From Citrobacter europaeus (lineage in GTDB: Bacteria > Pseudomonadota > Gammaproteobacteria > Enterobacterales > Enterobacteriaceae), in NCBI GenBank assembly GCA_020099315.1, contig CP083650.1:2852001-2916000 (forward strand): DNA of 64,000 nt, given 5' to 3'. Of the stretch, positions 8,086-15,488 are shown piece by piece; position 1 is the first letter of the stretch, and every line of letters begins with the position of its first letter. The notes under the pieces were generated by a model. That model saw only the letters and a list, made by a program, of their open reading frames with translations, was not told where the DNA came from and made no database searches. A program made the translations under genes and the position numbers.

Positions 8086-9342
8086 TCAACGAGGTACAAT
8101 CGCAACAGCTTCCAGTTCTTCTTCCAGTTCAGCGACTAAAAATTGCAGGTCATAATCAGGTGCATTACGTGCACAGGCTCTTTCTTCTCTTTTCTGTTTA
8201 CTACACAACTCCTGATAAAAATCATTAACCGCAGGGATATTCCCGGTAATTTTTATTACATCATGTTCATGATAAAATAGTAACGGTGGCCCACCTTGGG
8301 TGTTAAATGCAACAGCCTTAAGCGGCGTGAGCTCCATCGCCTCAACAAAGCCTTTGTCACAACTCAATATTCCAGGAAAAAAATACCGCTCATCCTTTCC
8401 TGTATTGAATGTGAGTGCCTGTTCTAAATACCTACAGTGAGTCAAGTCCCAGGCCATACCCCGTAATGCCGGCCACAGATTTTTCGATTTTTTATGTACT
8501 TTGTTAAAAAACCTAAAGTCAGTCCCTCGCTTAAAAAACTCACTCGCCAGGATCAATTCTCTTGTCGCCAAAAAGCAAGCTTTGGTGTGAGCAAAACTTA
8601 AGAGATCGATTAGTTTATTCTTAAGCGATCTGGCAGGCGATTTTATTTGTATGATACTCATCATAAGAACATAAGCGTATACGCTATCGTGCCTGTCTGT
8701 TAACGCACGCCTGAACTCAGAGTTTCTGTTTTTGGTGAGCATTGAGCTAAAATGTCTGTCTGTATTGAGAAAAAGCTCACCTTGAGATATCTTTGAGGTC
8801 AATATTCCACTGCTTCCAGACTTAACGAGATCAACATCTTTTATAAATTCGTATCCCATCAACTTGTCAAATATTTTATGGTGATTATCTTTTTCATCCA
8901 GATTTTTAAGATTCTCCAGTTCATATAATACTGAGTCTACTTGCGTATTCTTATGTGAAATAAATTTAAATATTTCTTCAATATCATCATCCAGACCAGA
9001 AACTTTGCCATTAATATATGGTCTGAGATAGCTTAATGCCTGACTATCAAGGGATATGGAGTAGTCTATTTTAAATGTAGAGTGCCCTTTCTCACTGAAC
9101 ATTTCCTCTATGGTTTGGGGATCCATCACGAAAACATTTTCATCATTGAATAAAGAGCGGATAGACGCCCCATGCTCGAATTTCTTGTTAGTTTGAAAAC
9201 CCGGATATGGCCCTTTAGGCGATGAAAAGACAAATTTATACTCAGGAATTAATGGATAGAAACTGGTATATAGTTTTAATGATGCAGAGAGATCATCAGC
9301 ATTACCAATCTCCATCACAAGCCTTTCTTTTAATTTTTCCAT
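8086..9342 (-). CDS. Unrecognised 418-residue protein, possible PIN-like nuclease, in an accessory island
   Basis: I do not recognise this gene. The protein is soluble and charged, with no signal peptide, membrane helix or repeat. By inference it may carry a PIN-type nuclease core. It has an early acidic strand motif (KIDYSISLDSQALSYLRPYI), a mid-protein glutamate (YELENLKN), a helix ATRELILASEFF, and then GMAWDLTHCRYLEQAL followed by ILSCDKGFVEAM. The last pair resembles the 'aDl.hl...' and 'TsD..l' elements of PIN domains. The coding DNA is clearly AT-richer than its neighbours and uses many ATA/AGA codons, which fits horizontal transfer. ATG 9342 has only a weak ribosome site (AGAGAC). ATG 9315 (Met10) has AAGAAAGG six bases upstream and could be the real start. 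No partner antitoxin gene is seen. It lies between pphA and SdsR, on the same strand as both. Confidence 0.7.
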   Translation of the reverse strand: MEKLKERLVMEIGNADDLSASLKLYTSFYPLIPEYKFVFSSPKGPYPGFQTNKKFEHGASIRSLFNDENVFVMDPQTIEEMFSEKGHSTFKIDYSISLDSQALSYLRPYINGKVSGLDDDIEEIFKFISHKNTQVDSVLYELENLKNLDEKDNHHKIFDKLMGYEFIKDVDLVKSGSSGILTSKISQGELFLNTDRHFSSMLTKNRNSEFRRALTDRHDSVYAYVLMMSIIQIKSPARSLKNKLIDLLSFAHTKACFLATRELILASEFFKRGTDFRFFNKVHKKSKNLWPALRGMAWDLTHCRYLEQALTFNTGKDERYFFPGILSCDKGFVEAMELTPLKAVAFNTQGGPPLLFYHEHDVIKITGNIPAVNDFYQELCSKQKREERACARNAPDYDLQFLVAELEEELEAVAIVPR

Positions 9343-9653
9343 TTCTTATGTCTCTTTATCGAGAAACTAAGTCCATGTATCAGGGACCAGAACTTCATCA
9401 ATTGATGGATAATCATACCGCTATTGAGAGAGGCGTGTCCAAGCCTCTGAGGAACAGGCATCAACTGAAATGCCGGCACATCAGCCGGATCTCAGGAAAA
9501 ACGGGCATCACGATCTGATTTTTTTCTGTGCAAATGAAGTGTGAATGTTAAAAACAGTATGGTATAACGAAGAAATCCCGAAAAGTGATATGCGGAAAAA
9601 TTTCGGAAACTTTCAGACATTATGTCCTAAGTTATTGAAATAAAAATCCACAT
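9343..9653. other. AT-rich intergenic stretch before the accessory gene
   Basis: No gene is supportable here. The 98-codon plus-strand frame at 9222-9518 mostly shadows the accessory gene and has no family signal. Two structures stand out. A perfect 12-bp palindrome, CATCAATTGATG, at 9396-9407 lies 54 bases upstream of the first start codon of the accessory gene. A hairpin at 9429-9448 has the stem AGAGGC/GCCTCT. Either could be an operator or an RNA element of that gene. No convincing -35/-10 pair was found. Confidence 0.4.
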
Positions 9654-9757
9654 AAAAAGAGACCGAATACGATTCCTGTATTCGGTCCAGGGAAATGGCT
9701 CTTGGGAGAGAGCCGTGCGCTAAAAGTTGGCATTAATGCAGGCTAAGTTACCCTGCC
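9654..9757 (-). ncRNA. sdsR: SdsR (RyeB) sigmaS-dependent small RNA
   Basis: Read on the minus strand, the 104-base segment begins GGCAGGGTAACTTAGCC. It contains the single-stranded stretch CATTAATGCCAACTTTTAGC, a hairpin GGCTCTCTCCCAAGAGCC, and ends with the terminator GACCGAATAC...GTATTCGGTC plus a run of T. This is the conserved sequence of SdsR, an Hfq-dependent stationary-phase sRNA that represses mRNAs such as ompD, tolC and mutS. A sigmaS-type -10 (CTATTCT) lies just upstream at about 9764-9770. The gene is antisense to SraC. The accessory gene lies about 310 bases downstream on the same strand. Confidence 0.93.
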
Positions 9758-9763
9758 ATTTAA

Positions 9764-9770
9764 GAATAGA
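9764..9770 (-). promoter_or_regulatory. SigmaS-type -10 element of sdsR
   Basis: On the minus strand CTATTCT is followed seven bases later by the SdsR 5' end (GGCAGGG). It closely matches the sigmaS -10 consensus CTATACT. SdsR is known to be strictly sigmaS-dependent. Confidence 0.65.
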
Positions 9771-9844
9771 TGACAGCGCCAGGTTTTCCAGTCCGCGACT
9801 AAAGTGGCCTGAAAAAAAGGACGATTGTCACGCACCCAAACGTA

Positions 9845-9886
9845 AAAACCGCAAGTTCTCCTGAGAGATCCTTGCGGTTTTTTATT
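9845..9886. terminator. Bidirectional intrinsic terminator between SraC and yebY
   Basis: AAAACCGCAAG and CTTGCGGTTTT form an 11-bp stem, with T-run tails on both strands. It ends SraC on the plus strand and yebY on the minus strand. Confidence 0.85.
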
Positions 9887-9912
9887 GGAAATCAGAGTGC
9901 TACATCTGACAA

Positions 9913-10251
9913 TTAGCAGAGCTTTTCTGCACGCTCCACAAACGGCGCCAGGCTCATTTTTTCGCCCGGTTTCGCCGGATCATCAATCTGGATAATCTCG
10001 ATCGGCTTTGCCGTGGTTTTCCCGCTCTCCACCTGCTGTCTGGCGACATCATTTAACGGGTATTGCACCAGCGTACTGGGATTGATGACATACAGCGCGT
10101 TACCCGGACGGCAGGTCAGCATCACCTCTTCCCGATTAAACGCCCACTTATCTTTACCAACCTCAAAACGGCTGACGGTGATGACCTGTGGCGCAGCCAG
10201 TGCGGCCCCGGAGCTTGCCAGTAGTACTAACGAGATAATGATTTTTTTCAT
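9913..10251 (-). CDS. yebY: YebY, exported DUF2511 protein of the copper-linked yobA-yebZ-yebY group
   Basis: A 112-residue exported protein with a cleavable signal peptide (MKKIIISLVLLASSGAALA|APQV). The open frame extends to 10335 inside yebZ, but ATG 10251 begins exactly at the signal peptide and gives the E. coli length. Two cysteines (TCRPGN and the C-terminal EKLC) probably form a disulfide. It is last in the minus-strand order yobA-yebZ-yebY, with 20 bases between the yebZ stop and this start. The first two genes are CopC- and CopD-like, so a periplasmic role in copper handling is inferred. The molecular function is unknown. Confidence 0.88.
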   Translation of the reverse strand: MKKIIISLVLLASSGAALAAPQVITVSRFEVGKDKWAFNREEVMLTCRPGNALYVINPSTLVQYPLNDVARQQVESGKTTAKPIEIIQIDDPAKPGEKMSLAPFVERAEKLC

Positions 10252-10271
10252 GCGTTTTGCCAGTCCATCAA

Positions 10272-11144
10272 TCAGAAAGGTTCGAGAGTTGCAAACAGGC
10301 TGACAATCGCCAGCACAACGGCCCCAATTCCCCATTCCAGCTTAGTCATCCAAATAAAATAGAGTGTCATACTGCGGTTATCCTGCCGCATGCGTGGTAC
10401 CAGAACATACCGATTCACCAGCGCAATCGCCACCATTAGCATTACCAGAGCACCTTTTAACAAAAGCAGTTGCCCGTAAGCCATGTGCCAGGGAACAGAA
10501 AAACCGACAATAAACAGCGCATTCATAATACCGGTAAGTAAAACACCGATAACGAAAAGATGCCCGTAGCGGGAGAAACGCATCATGGTGCTGATGGCCT
10601 GTTCTCGCCAGCGGCCATGCGCCATTCGCATACAGTAAAGTACGGGTAGCAGGCCACCGAACCAGGCGGCAGCGCATATCAGATGCAAGGCATGGTTAAC
10701 CTGCTGGAATGCCCCAGTAATGCCACTGTGCAGCGTCGCATGCCCGACGCCAGCCAGCAAAATAAACTGCGCAATCGTCAACATTAACAGCCGTCGCGGC
10801 ATGCTACGCGGTACGATAATAACCACCACCAGCGTGACCAGCGCGAGGATAATCTGCCATAACCAGACGCCGCCAAACTGCGTTTGCAACACCGCGCCCC
10901 ATACATCTGTAGAGATAACATCCCGCCAGCCTGAGCCCATTAGCCCACCCTGGATCGCCAGCATCAGCGTCGCGCTGATAAAACTCCACGTTGCGGCATG
11001 CCGTTGCAGACGTAAAAAACGACGCATCATTAAACGACGAACCGAAACGGGAGCCAGCCATGCGCCGTAAAGCGCACAGCCAAACACCAGCATCAAAGTG
11101 GTAAAATGGATGAACCGTAGTGCAACCCAGGTAAATGCCAGCAT
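10272..11144 (-). CDS. yebZ: YebZ, CopD-family inner-membrane protein
   Basis: A 290-residue integral membrane protein with about eight hydrophobic helices (for example FIHFTTLMLVFGCALYGAWL and AQFILLAGVGHATLHSG), of the copper-resistance D family. Conserved histidines occur in membrane segments (RFIHF, VGHATLHS and VNHALHLI), as expected for copper-site proteins. The start lies 3 bases after the yobA stop, so the genes are almost certainly translated from one message. CopC/CopD pairs move copper between periplasm and cytoplasm in other bacteria; for the enterobacterial pair the direction is not established. Length equals that of E. coli YebZ. Confidence 0.9.
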   Translation of the reverse strand: MLAFTWVALRFIHFTTLMLVFGCALYGAWLAPVSVRRLMMRRFLRLQRHAATWSFISATLMLAIQGGLMGSGWRDVISTDVWGAVLQTQFGGVWLWQIILALVTLVVVIIVPRSMPRRLLMLTIAQFILLAGVGHATLHSGITGAFQQVNHALHLICAAAWFGGLLPVLYCMRMAHGRWREQAISTMMRFSRYGHLFVIGVLLTGIMNALFIVGFSVPWHMAYGQLLLLKGALVMLMVAIALVNRYVLVPRMRQDNRSMTLYFIWMTKLEWGIGAVVLAIVSLFATLEPF

Positions 11145-11147
11145 CGG

Positions 11148-11522
11148 TTATTTCACGCTAAAGGTATATTGCCCCTTCGTTTTATGACCATCTACGGAGA
11201 CGACATGCCAGTCGACCGTATATTTTCCAGCTTCCAGCGTCTGAGCAAGCGGAACAATCAGTTGCGTTTTGTCCTGCTCACTGCGCGACGCTTTGCCCGT
11301 TTTGATCTGTTCTTTGTTTGGACCGGTCAACGTTGCACCGCTGAATCCTGGCTCTACGCCTTCAGAGAAATTCAGCGTCAACGCCTGAGGAGATGCCGCA
11401 ACCTCGGCATTAGCCGCCGGGCTTTGTTTCGTCAGGTGAGCATGAGCCAGGGCGGCAGGCGTGACCAGAACGCTGGCCAGTACGATGAGAGCGTTGCGAA
11501 GCATAGATGCAGATGAAGCCAT
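11148..11522 (-). CDS. yobA: YobA, CopC-like periplasmic copper-binding protein
   Basis: A 124-residue CopC-family protein. The signal peptide ends TPAALA, so the mature protein starts HAHLTKQSP. An N-terminal histidine is the hallmark of the Cu(II) site of CopC proteins. Further ligands are expected from the C-terminal DWHVVSVDGHKTKGQY stretch. It is first of the three-gene operon with yebZ and yebY, and divergent from holE with 143 bases between starts. The DNA downstream of the start contains no obvious CueR- or CusR-like site that I could confirm. Confidence 0.92.
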   Translation of the reverse strand: MASSASMLRNALIVLASVLVTPAALAHAHLTKQSPAANAEVAASPQALTLNFSEGVEPGFSGATLTGPNKEQIKTGKASRSEQDKTQLIVPLAQTLEAGKYTVDWHVVSVDGHKTKGQYTFSVK

Positions 11523-11665
11523 TTCAACTATTCCTTTTTGTTATGTCTAATCTATAGAGAATAACCTTCTACAATGATCGAGTCGAGAATCATCATTTCG
11601 GTCTTGCCATTAATGCACACTCTTAGTAACTTTGCGCGCCGAAAGACAGAGAAAAGGAGAAGCCC

Positions 11666-11896
11666 ATGAACATCAATCTGGCCAAACTTGAACAAGCTGA
11701 AATGGATAAGGTCAATGTTGACCTGGCCGCGGCGGGTGTCGCATTTAAGGAGCGATACAATATGCCGGTTGTTGCCGAAGTAGTTGAACGTGAACAACCC
11801 GAACATTTGCGCGACTGGTTTCGGGAAAGACTCATCGCGCACCGTTTGGCATCCGTTTCCCTTTCGCGTTTACCCTACGAGCCTAAAGTTAAATAA
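11666..11896 (+). CDS. holE: DNA polymerase III theta subunit
   Basis: A 76-residue small helical protein (MNINLAKLEQAEMDKVNVDLAAAG...) that binds the epsilon proofreading subunit within the polymerase III core (alpha-epsilon-theta) and stabilises it. Length and sequence equal those of E. coli HolE, with AAGGAG upstream of the ATG. It is a single-gene unit. The region between it and yobB contains an inverted repeat. Confidence 0.95.
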   Translation: MNINLAKLEQAEMDKVNVDLAAAGVAFKERYNMPVVAEVVEREQPEHLRDWFRERLIAHRLASVSLSRLPYEPKVK

Positions 11897-11948
11897 AACT
11901 TATATAACGTTACGATTCCTTACATGATGCCTGCTACAGTATAAGTAT

Positions 11949-11972
11949 ATCCTTAATCTATAATTTAAGGAT
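11949..11972. promoter_or_regulatory. Perfect inverted repeat upstream of yobB
   Basis: ATCCTTAA-TCTATAAT-TTAAGGAT: 8-base perfect arms around an AT-rich 8-base centre, about 31 bases before the yobB ATG. The form suggests a dimeric operator rather than a terminator, because the stem is AT-rich and no T-run follows. I cannot name the regulator. Confidence 0.45.
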
Positions 11973-12002
11973 GGTTGTAGACACTATGAAAAGGAAATCA
12001 TT

Positions 12003-12659
12003 ATGTCACACTGGAAAATCGCAGCAGCGCAGTACGAACCTCTTCATACCTCAGTTACCGAACATGTCGCGCATCACCTGCAATTCATTCAGGCAGCAGC
12101 TCAATGCCAATGTGAATTGCTGGTTTTCCCCTCCCTTTCGCTATTGGGTTGTGTTGATGAGCATGACGCGCTCCCAGCCCCACCCGATTTATCGTTGTTA
12201 GAACCTCTCGCGCATGCCGCCGCGACTTATCGCATGACGATTATTGCGGGACTGCCGGTAGAGCATAACAATCGGTTCGTAAAAGGGATCGCACTTTTCT
12301 CTCCCTGGATGACCTCGCCCTTAACGTTTCATCAGAGTCACGGGGCCTGTATCGCCAGACAGCGAAATGCCATTAGCGTTGTGGATAGCCAACCGGAAGG
12401 TATCGATATCGACCCGGCTTATTCCCTGTTCACCAGCAGTCAGTCCGTTAGCGAACCCGAATTGCTCTCCTCCACATCTCGTCTACAGAGTTTCTCGCAT
12501 AAGTTTGCCATTGCGGTATTAATGGCTAATGCGCGTGGCAGCAGCGCATTATGGGATGAGCGCGGTCGATTGATTGTTCGTGCAGACAGCGGTTCCTTAC
12601 TCTTAACGGGTCAACGCACGCCACGGGGTTGGCAAGGTGATATCATTCCATTACGCTAA
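12003..12659 (+). CDS. yobB: YobB, nitrilase-fold protein lacking the catalytic triad
   Basis: A 218-residue protein of the carbon-nitrogen hydrolase fold, matching E. coli YobB in length. Fold landmarks are present (WKIAAAQYEP near the start, LLVFPSLSLLGCV, and WDERGRLIVRADSGSLLL at the end). The usual Glu-Lys-Cys triad is not: the 'FPE' glutamate is replaced in VFPSLSL, the 'RK.HL' lysine region reads HQSHGACIARQ, and no 'CYD.RFPE' cysteine motif exists. The protein is also shorter than active members (about 260-280 residues). It is probably a non-catalytic or altered-function relative. It starts with AAGGAAATCATT before ATG 12003. exoX follows 23 bases downstream on the same strand. Confidence 0.82.
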   Translation: MSHWKIAAAQYEPLHTSVTEHVAHHLQFIQAAAQCQCELLVFPSLSLLGCVDEHDALPAPPDLSLLEPLAHAAATYRMTIIAGLPVEHNNRFVKGIALFSPWMTSPLTFHQSHGACIARQRNAISVVDSQPEGIDIDPAYSLFTSSQSVSEPELLSSTSRLQSFSHKFAIAVLMANARGSSALWDERGRLIVRADSGSLLLTGQRTPRGWQGDIIPLR

Positions 12660-12682
12660 TCGTTTTGGGTCAGGAGCATGGC

Positions 12683-13345
12683 ATGTTGCGCATAATAGAT
12701 ACAGAAACCTGTGGTCTGCAGGGAGGCATTGTTGAGATTGCTTCTGTCGATGTGGTTGACGGAAAAATAGTCAATCCAATGAGCCACCTGGTGCGTCCTG
12801 ACCGCCCTATAAGCCCTCAGGCGATGGCTATCCATCGTATTACTGAAGCGATGGTAGCCGATAAGCCGTGGATTGAAGATGTCATCCCGCAATACTACGG
12901 CAGCGAGTGGTACGTGGCGCACAATGCCAGCTTTGACCGCCGCGTGTTACCCGACATGCCCGGGGAGTGGATTTGCACCATGAAGCTCTCCCGTCGTTTG
13001 TGGCCGGGGATCAAATACAGCAATATGGCGCTGTATAAATCACGTAAGCTGAGCGTCCAGACGCCGTCAGGTCTGCATCATCACCGCGCCCTGTATGACT
13101 GCTACATCACTGCGGCACTGCTGATCGACATCATGCAGACGTCAGGCTGGTCAGCAGAACAGATGGTCGATATTACCGGTCGCCCTGCGTTACTCACTAC
13201 GTTCACTTTTGGTAAGTACCGCGGAAAACCGGTATCAGAAGTGGCTGAACGCGATCCGGGCTACTTGCGCTGGTTATTTAATAACCTCGACAGTATGAGC
13301 CCGGAGCTGCGCTTAACGCTGAAACACTATCTGGATAACGCCTGA
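12683..13345 (+). CDS. exoX: Exodeoxyribonuclease X
   Basis: A 220-residue DEDDh 3'-5' exonuclease that degrades single-stranded DNA in mismatch repair and recombination. The motifs are Exo I IIDTETCG (Asp/Glu metal ligands), Exo II AHNASFDRRVL and Exo III HHRALYDCYIT. A C-terminal segment (TFGKYRGKPVSEVAERDPGYLRWL) is the small ExoX-C domain. ATG 12683 is preceded by AGGAG at six bases and gives the E. coli length, so it is preferred over the ATG at 12665. It is convergent with ptrB, with two bases between the stops. Confidence 0.95.
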   Translation: MLRIIDTETCGLQGGIVEIASVDVVDGKIVNPMSHLVRPDRPISPQAMAIHRITEAMVADKPWIEDVIPQYYGSEWYVAHNASFDRRVLPDMPGEWICTMKLSRRLWPGIKYSNMALYKSRKLSVQTPSGLHHHRALYDCYITAALLIDIMQTSGWSAEQMVDITGRPALLTTFTFGKYRGKPVSEVAERDPGYLRWLFNNLDSMSPELRLTLKHYLDNA

Positions 13346-13347
13346 GT

Positions 13348-15402
13348 TTACGCCTGTCCAGGCAGTGTTCCCTGCGCCAGTCCTACCAAAAATGCGTATT
13401 CCAGGGCCACGCCTTCGTAAGATTTAAAACGCCCGGATTTACCGCCGTGCCCGGAATCCATATCCGTGCAGAGCAACAGCAGACGATCGTCCGTTTTCAG
13501 CTCACGCAGTTTTGCCACCCATTTTGCCGGTTCCCAGTATTGCACCTGGGAGTCGTGTAATCCCGTCGTAACCAGCAGATGCGGATAATCCTGTGCTGTA
13601 ACATTGTCATACGGGCTGTAGCTTTTCATGTAGGTGTAATACTCTTCGTCCTGCGGATTACCCCACTCTTCAAACTCACCGGTCGTCAGGGGAATTGACT
13701 CATCCAGCATCGTAGTTACCACATCGACAAATGGCACCTGCGCAATGACGCCATGGAAGAGTTCCGGGCGCTCATTAATGGCGACGCCCATTAACATTCC
13801 TCCGGCACTCCCCCCCATGCCATAACAGAGTGAAGGCGCACCGTAGCCCATTTTTAGCAGCGCATCGCAGACGTCAAGGTAATCATTGAAGGTATTTTTC
13901 TTGAGCAGAAACTTACCGTCTTCATACCACTGCTGTCCTAACTCACCACCGCCACGCACATGGGCAATGGCATAGACAAAGCCGCGATCCAGTAGGCTCA
14001 AGCGACTACTGCTGAAATCGGCGTCCATGCTGGCGCCATACGAACCATAGCCGTAAACCAGTAACGGATTTTTTCCTTTCAGGAAATACTTTTGATGATA
14101 AACCAGTGAAACCGGAACCTCGGTGCCATCACGCGCGGTGATCCATACGTGTTCGCTGCGGTAATTCGCCGCATCAAATCCGGGGACCTCCGTCTGCTTA
14201 AGTACGCGACGTTCCCCGGTGTCCATATCCAGTTCAAACAACGTGTCCGGGGTGGTCATGGAGGAATAGCCATAGCGCAGCCGCGATGTCTCCGGCTCTG
14301 GATTATAGGCAAGCCAGGTCACATACGCTGGATCGTCAAAAGCGATGCCGACTACTTCGCGCGTTTTACGATTAATCTGTCGCAGGCTGGTTAAGCCTCG
14401 CTGGCGCTCCTCCACCACCAGCCAGTCTGTGAACAGCGTAAAACCCTCCAGCATGACGCTATCGCGCGGCGGGATCAGCGTCTCCCAGGCTTGTTCATCT
14501 CGCACACGGGTACGGTACAAACCAAAATTTTTACCCTGACGGTTAGAGCGCAGATAAAACGTATGCTGATAGTGATCGAGGCTGTATTCGTGGTCTTTGC
14601 GCCGGGCTAAAAAGACTAACGGCTCGGCATCCGCCAGTTCTGCATCAAGCAGCAAAACCTCACTGGTGGTCGCACTGGCGATATGAATAACCACATAGTG
14701 AAGCGAGGTGGTTTTATGCAGGCTGACATAAAACATATCATCGGCTTCTTCATACACCAGCTCATCCAGTGACGATGGCGAGCCGACGATATGCCGCCAA
14801 ACCTGATACGGAAGCAGCGTGGTTGCATGTTTGCGCACGTAATAGAAGGTCTGCGAGTCATTTGCCCAGACCAGGTCTGCTTCAACGTTGTCCAGCACTT
14901 CAGGATACCAGTTGCCGCTTTGCAGATTGCGAAAACGCACGCCATATTGCCGACGAGAGAGATAATCTTCGGCCAGTGCCATGATAGTGTTATCCGGCGA
15001 TATCGCCAGCCCTCCCAGCGTATAAAACTCACTGTGAGCTGCTCGCTGGTTACCATCCAGCAGGGTGTCCCATCCATCCCACTCTTCACTGAAGGCAGAC
15101 TGACGCTGGTAAATGGCATACTCGCACCCCGGTTCATAAATATGCCGGTAGCGATAACCATTCTTCACATAAGGGGCGGATGCATCCTGGGGCGGGATTC
15201 GGTCGATAATCTCTTTCAGGATGCGATCCTGCAAGGCCTGTTGCGAGGCCATAATCTGGCGGCCATACGCATTTTCTTGTTGCAGATAATCCAGTACTTC
15301 CGGCTGCGAGCGGGTGTCATCTCGCAACCAGTAATAATTATCAACACGAGTATCGCCATGCTGCGTCATGGCGTGGGGAATACGAGAAGCTTTTGGTAGC
15401 AT
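13348..15402 (-). CDS. ptrB: Oligopeptidase B (protease II)
   Basis: A cytosolic prolyl-oligopeptidase-family serine peptidase that cleaves short peptides after Arg or Lys. An N-terminal seven-bladed propeller (about residues 70-400) gates a C-terminal alpha/beta hydrolase domain. The nucleophile is in MGGSAGGMLMG, and the histidine is near the end in DMDSGHGGKSGR; the Asp is expected in TTGLHDSQVQYW. ATG 15402 (MLPKASRIPHAM) gives 684 residues, near the E. coli 686. ATG 15426 would add eight residues, with a ribosome site too close to it. It is a single-gene unit, convergent with exoX. Confidence 0.94.
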   Translation of the reverse strand: MLPKASRIPHAMTQHGDTRVDNYYWLRDDTRSQPEVLDYLQQENAYGRQIMASQQALQDRILKEIIDRIPPQDASAPYVKNGYRYRHIYEPGCEYAIYQRQSAFSEEWDGWDTLLDGNQRAAHSEFYTLGGLAISPDNTIMALAEDYLSRRQYGVRFRNLQSGNWYPEVLDNVEADLVWANDSQTFYYVRKHATTLLPYQVWRHIVGSPSSLDELVYEEADDMFYVSLHKTTSLHYVVIHIASATTSEVLLLDAELADAEPLVFLARRKDHEYSLDHYQHTFYLRSNRQGKNFGLYRTRVRDEQAWETLIPPRDSVMLEGFTLFTDWLVVEERQRGLTSLRQINRKTREVVGIAFDDPAYVTWLAYNPEPETSRLRYGYSSMTTPDTLFELDMDTGERRVLKQTEVPGFDAANYRSEHVWITARDGTEVPVSLVYHQKYFLKGKNPLLVYGYGSYGASMDADFSSSRLSLLDRGFVYAIAHVRGGGELGQQWYEDGKFLLKKNTFNDYLDVCDALLKMGYGAPSLCYGMGGSAGGMLMGVAINERPELFHGVIAQVPFVDVVTTMLDESIPLTTGEFEEWGNPQDEEYYTYMKSYSPYDNVTAQDYPHLLVTTGLHDSQVQYWEPAKWVAKLRELKTDDRLLLLCTDMDSGHGGKSGRFKSYEGVALEYAFLVGLAQGTLPGQA

Positions 15403-15488
15403 GTCATTGTTCTTTTGCTTAATCATCCTATAAGGGTGGCAAAAGACAGCAATGATGCAAGCGAAACATGCGCCTTAGCGGTAAGTAA

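Larger units (their letters stand above)
9637..9887 (+). ncRNA. sraC: SraC (RyeA) antisense RNA
   Basis: In E. coli a transcript of about 250 bases (SraC/RyeA) runs opposite to SdsR between pphA and yebY and ends at a strong intrinsic terminator. The same layout is present here: SdsR is complemented in full, and an intrinsic terminator with an 11-bp stem lies at 9845-9886. The 5' end is placed by subtracting the E. coli length and is approximate. It pairs with SdsR over the whole sRNA, so the two are expected to sequester each other. Confidence 0.7.

Noticed and set aside
8086..9342. SopE2-type effector as identity of the accessory gene
   Set aside because: Its length and sequence do not fit the roughly 240-residue SopE family; only the location is similar.
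9222..9518. Plus-strand 98-codon open frame antisense to the accessory gene start
   Set aside because: It has no ribosome site, no recognisable family signal, and largely shadows the accessory gene.
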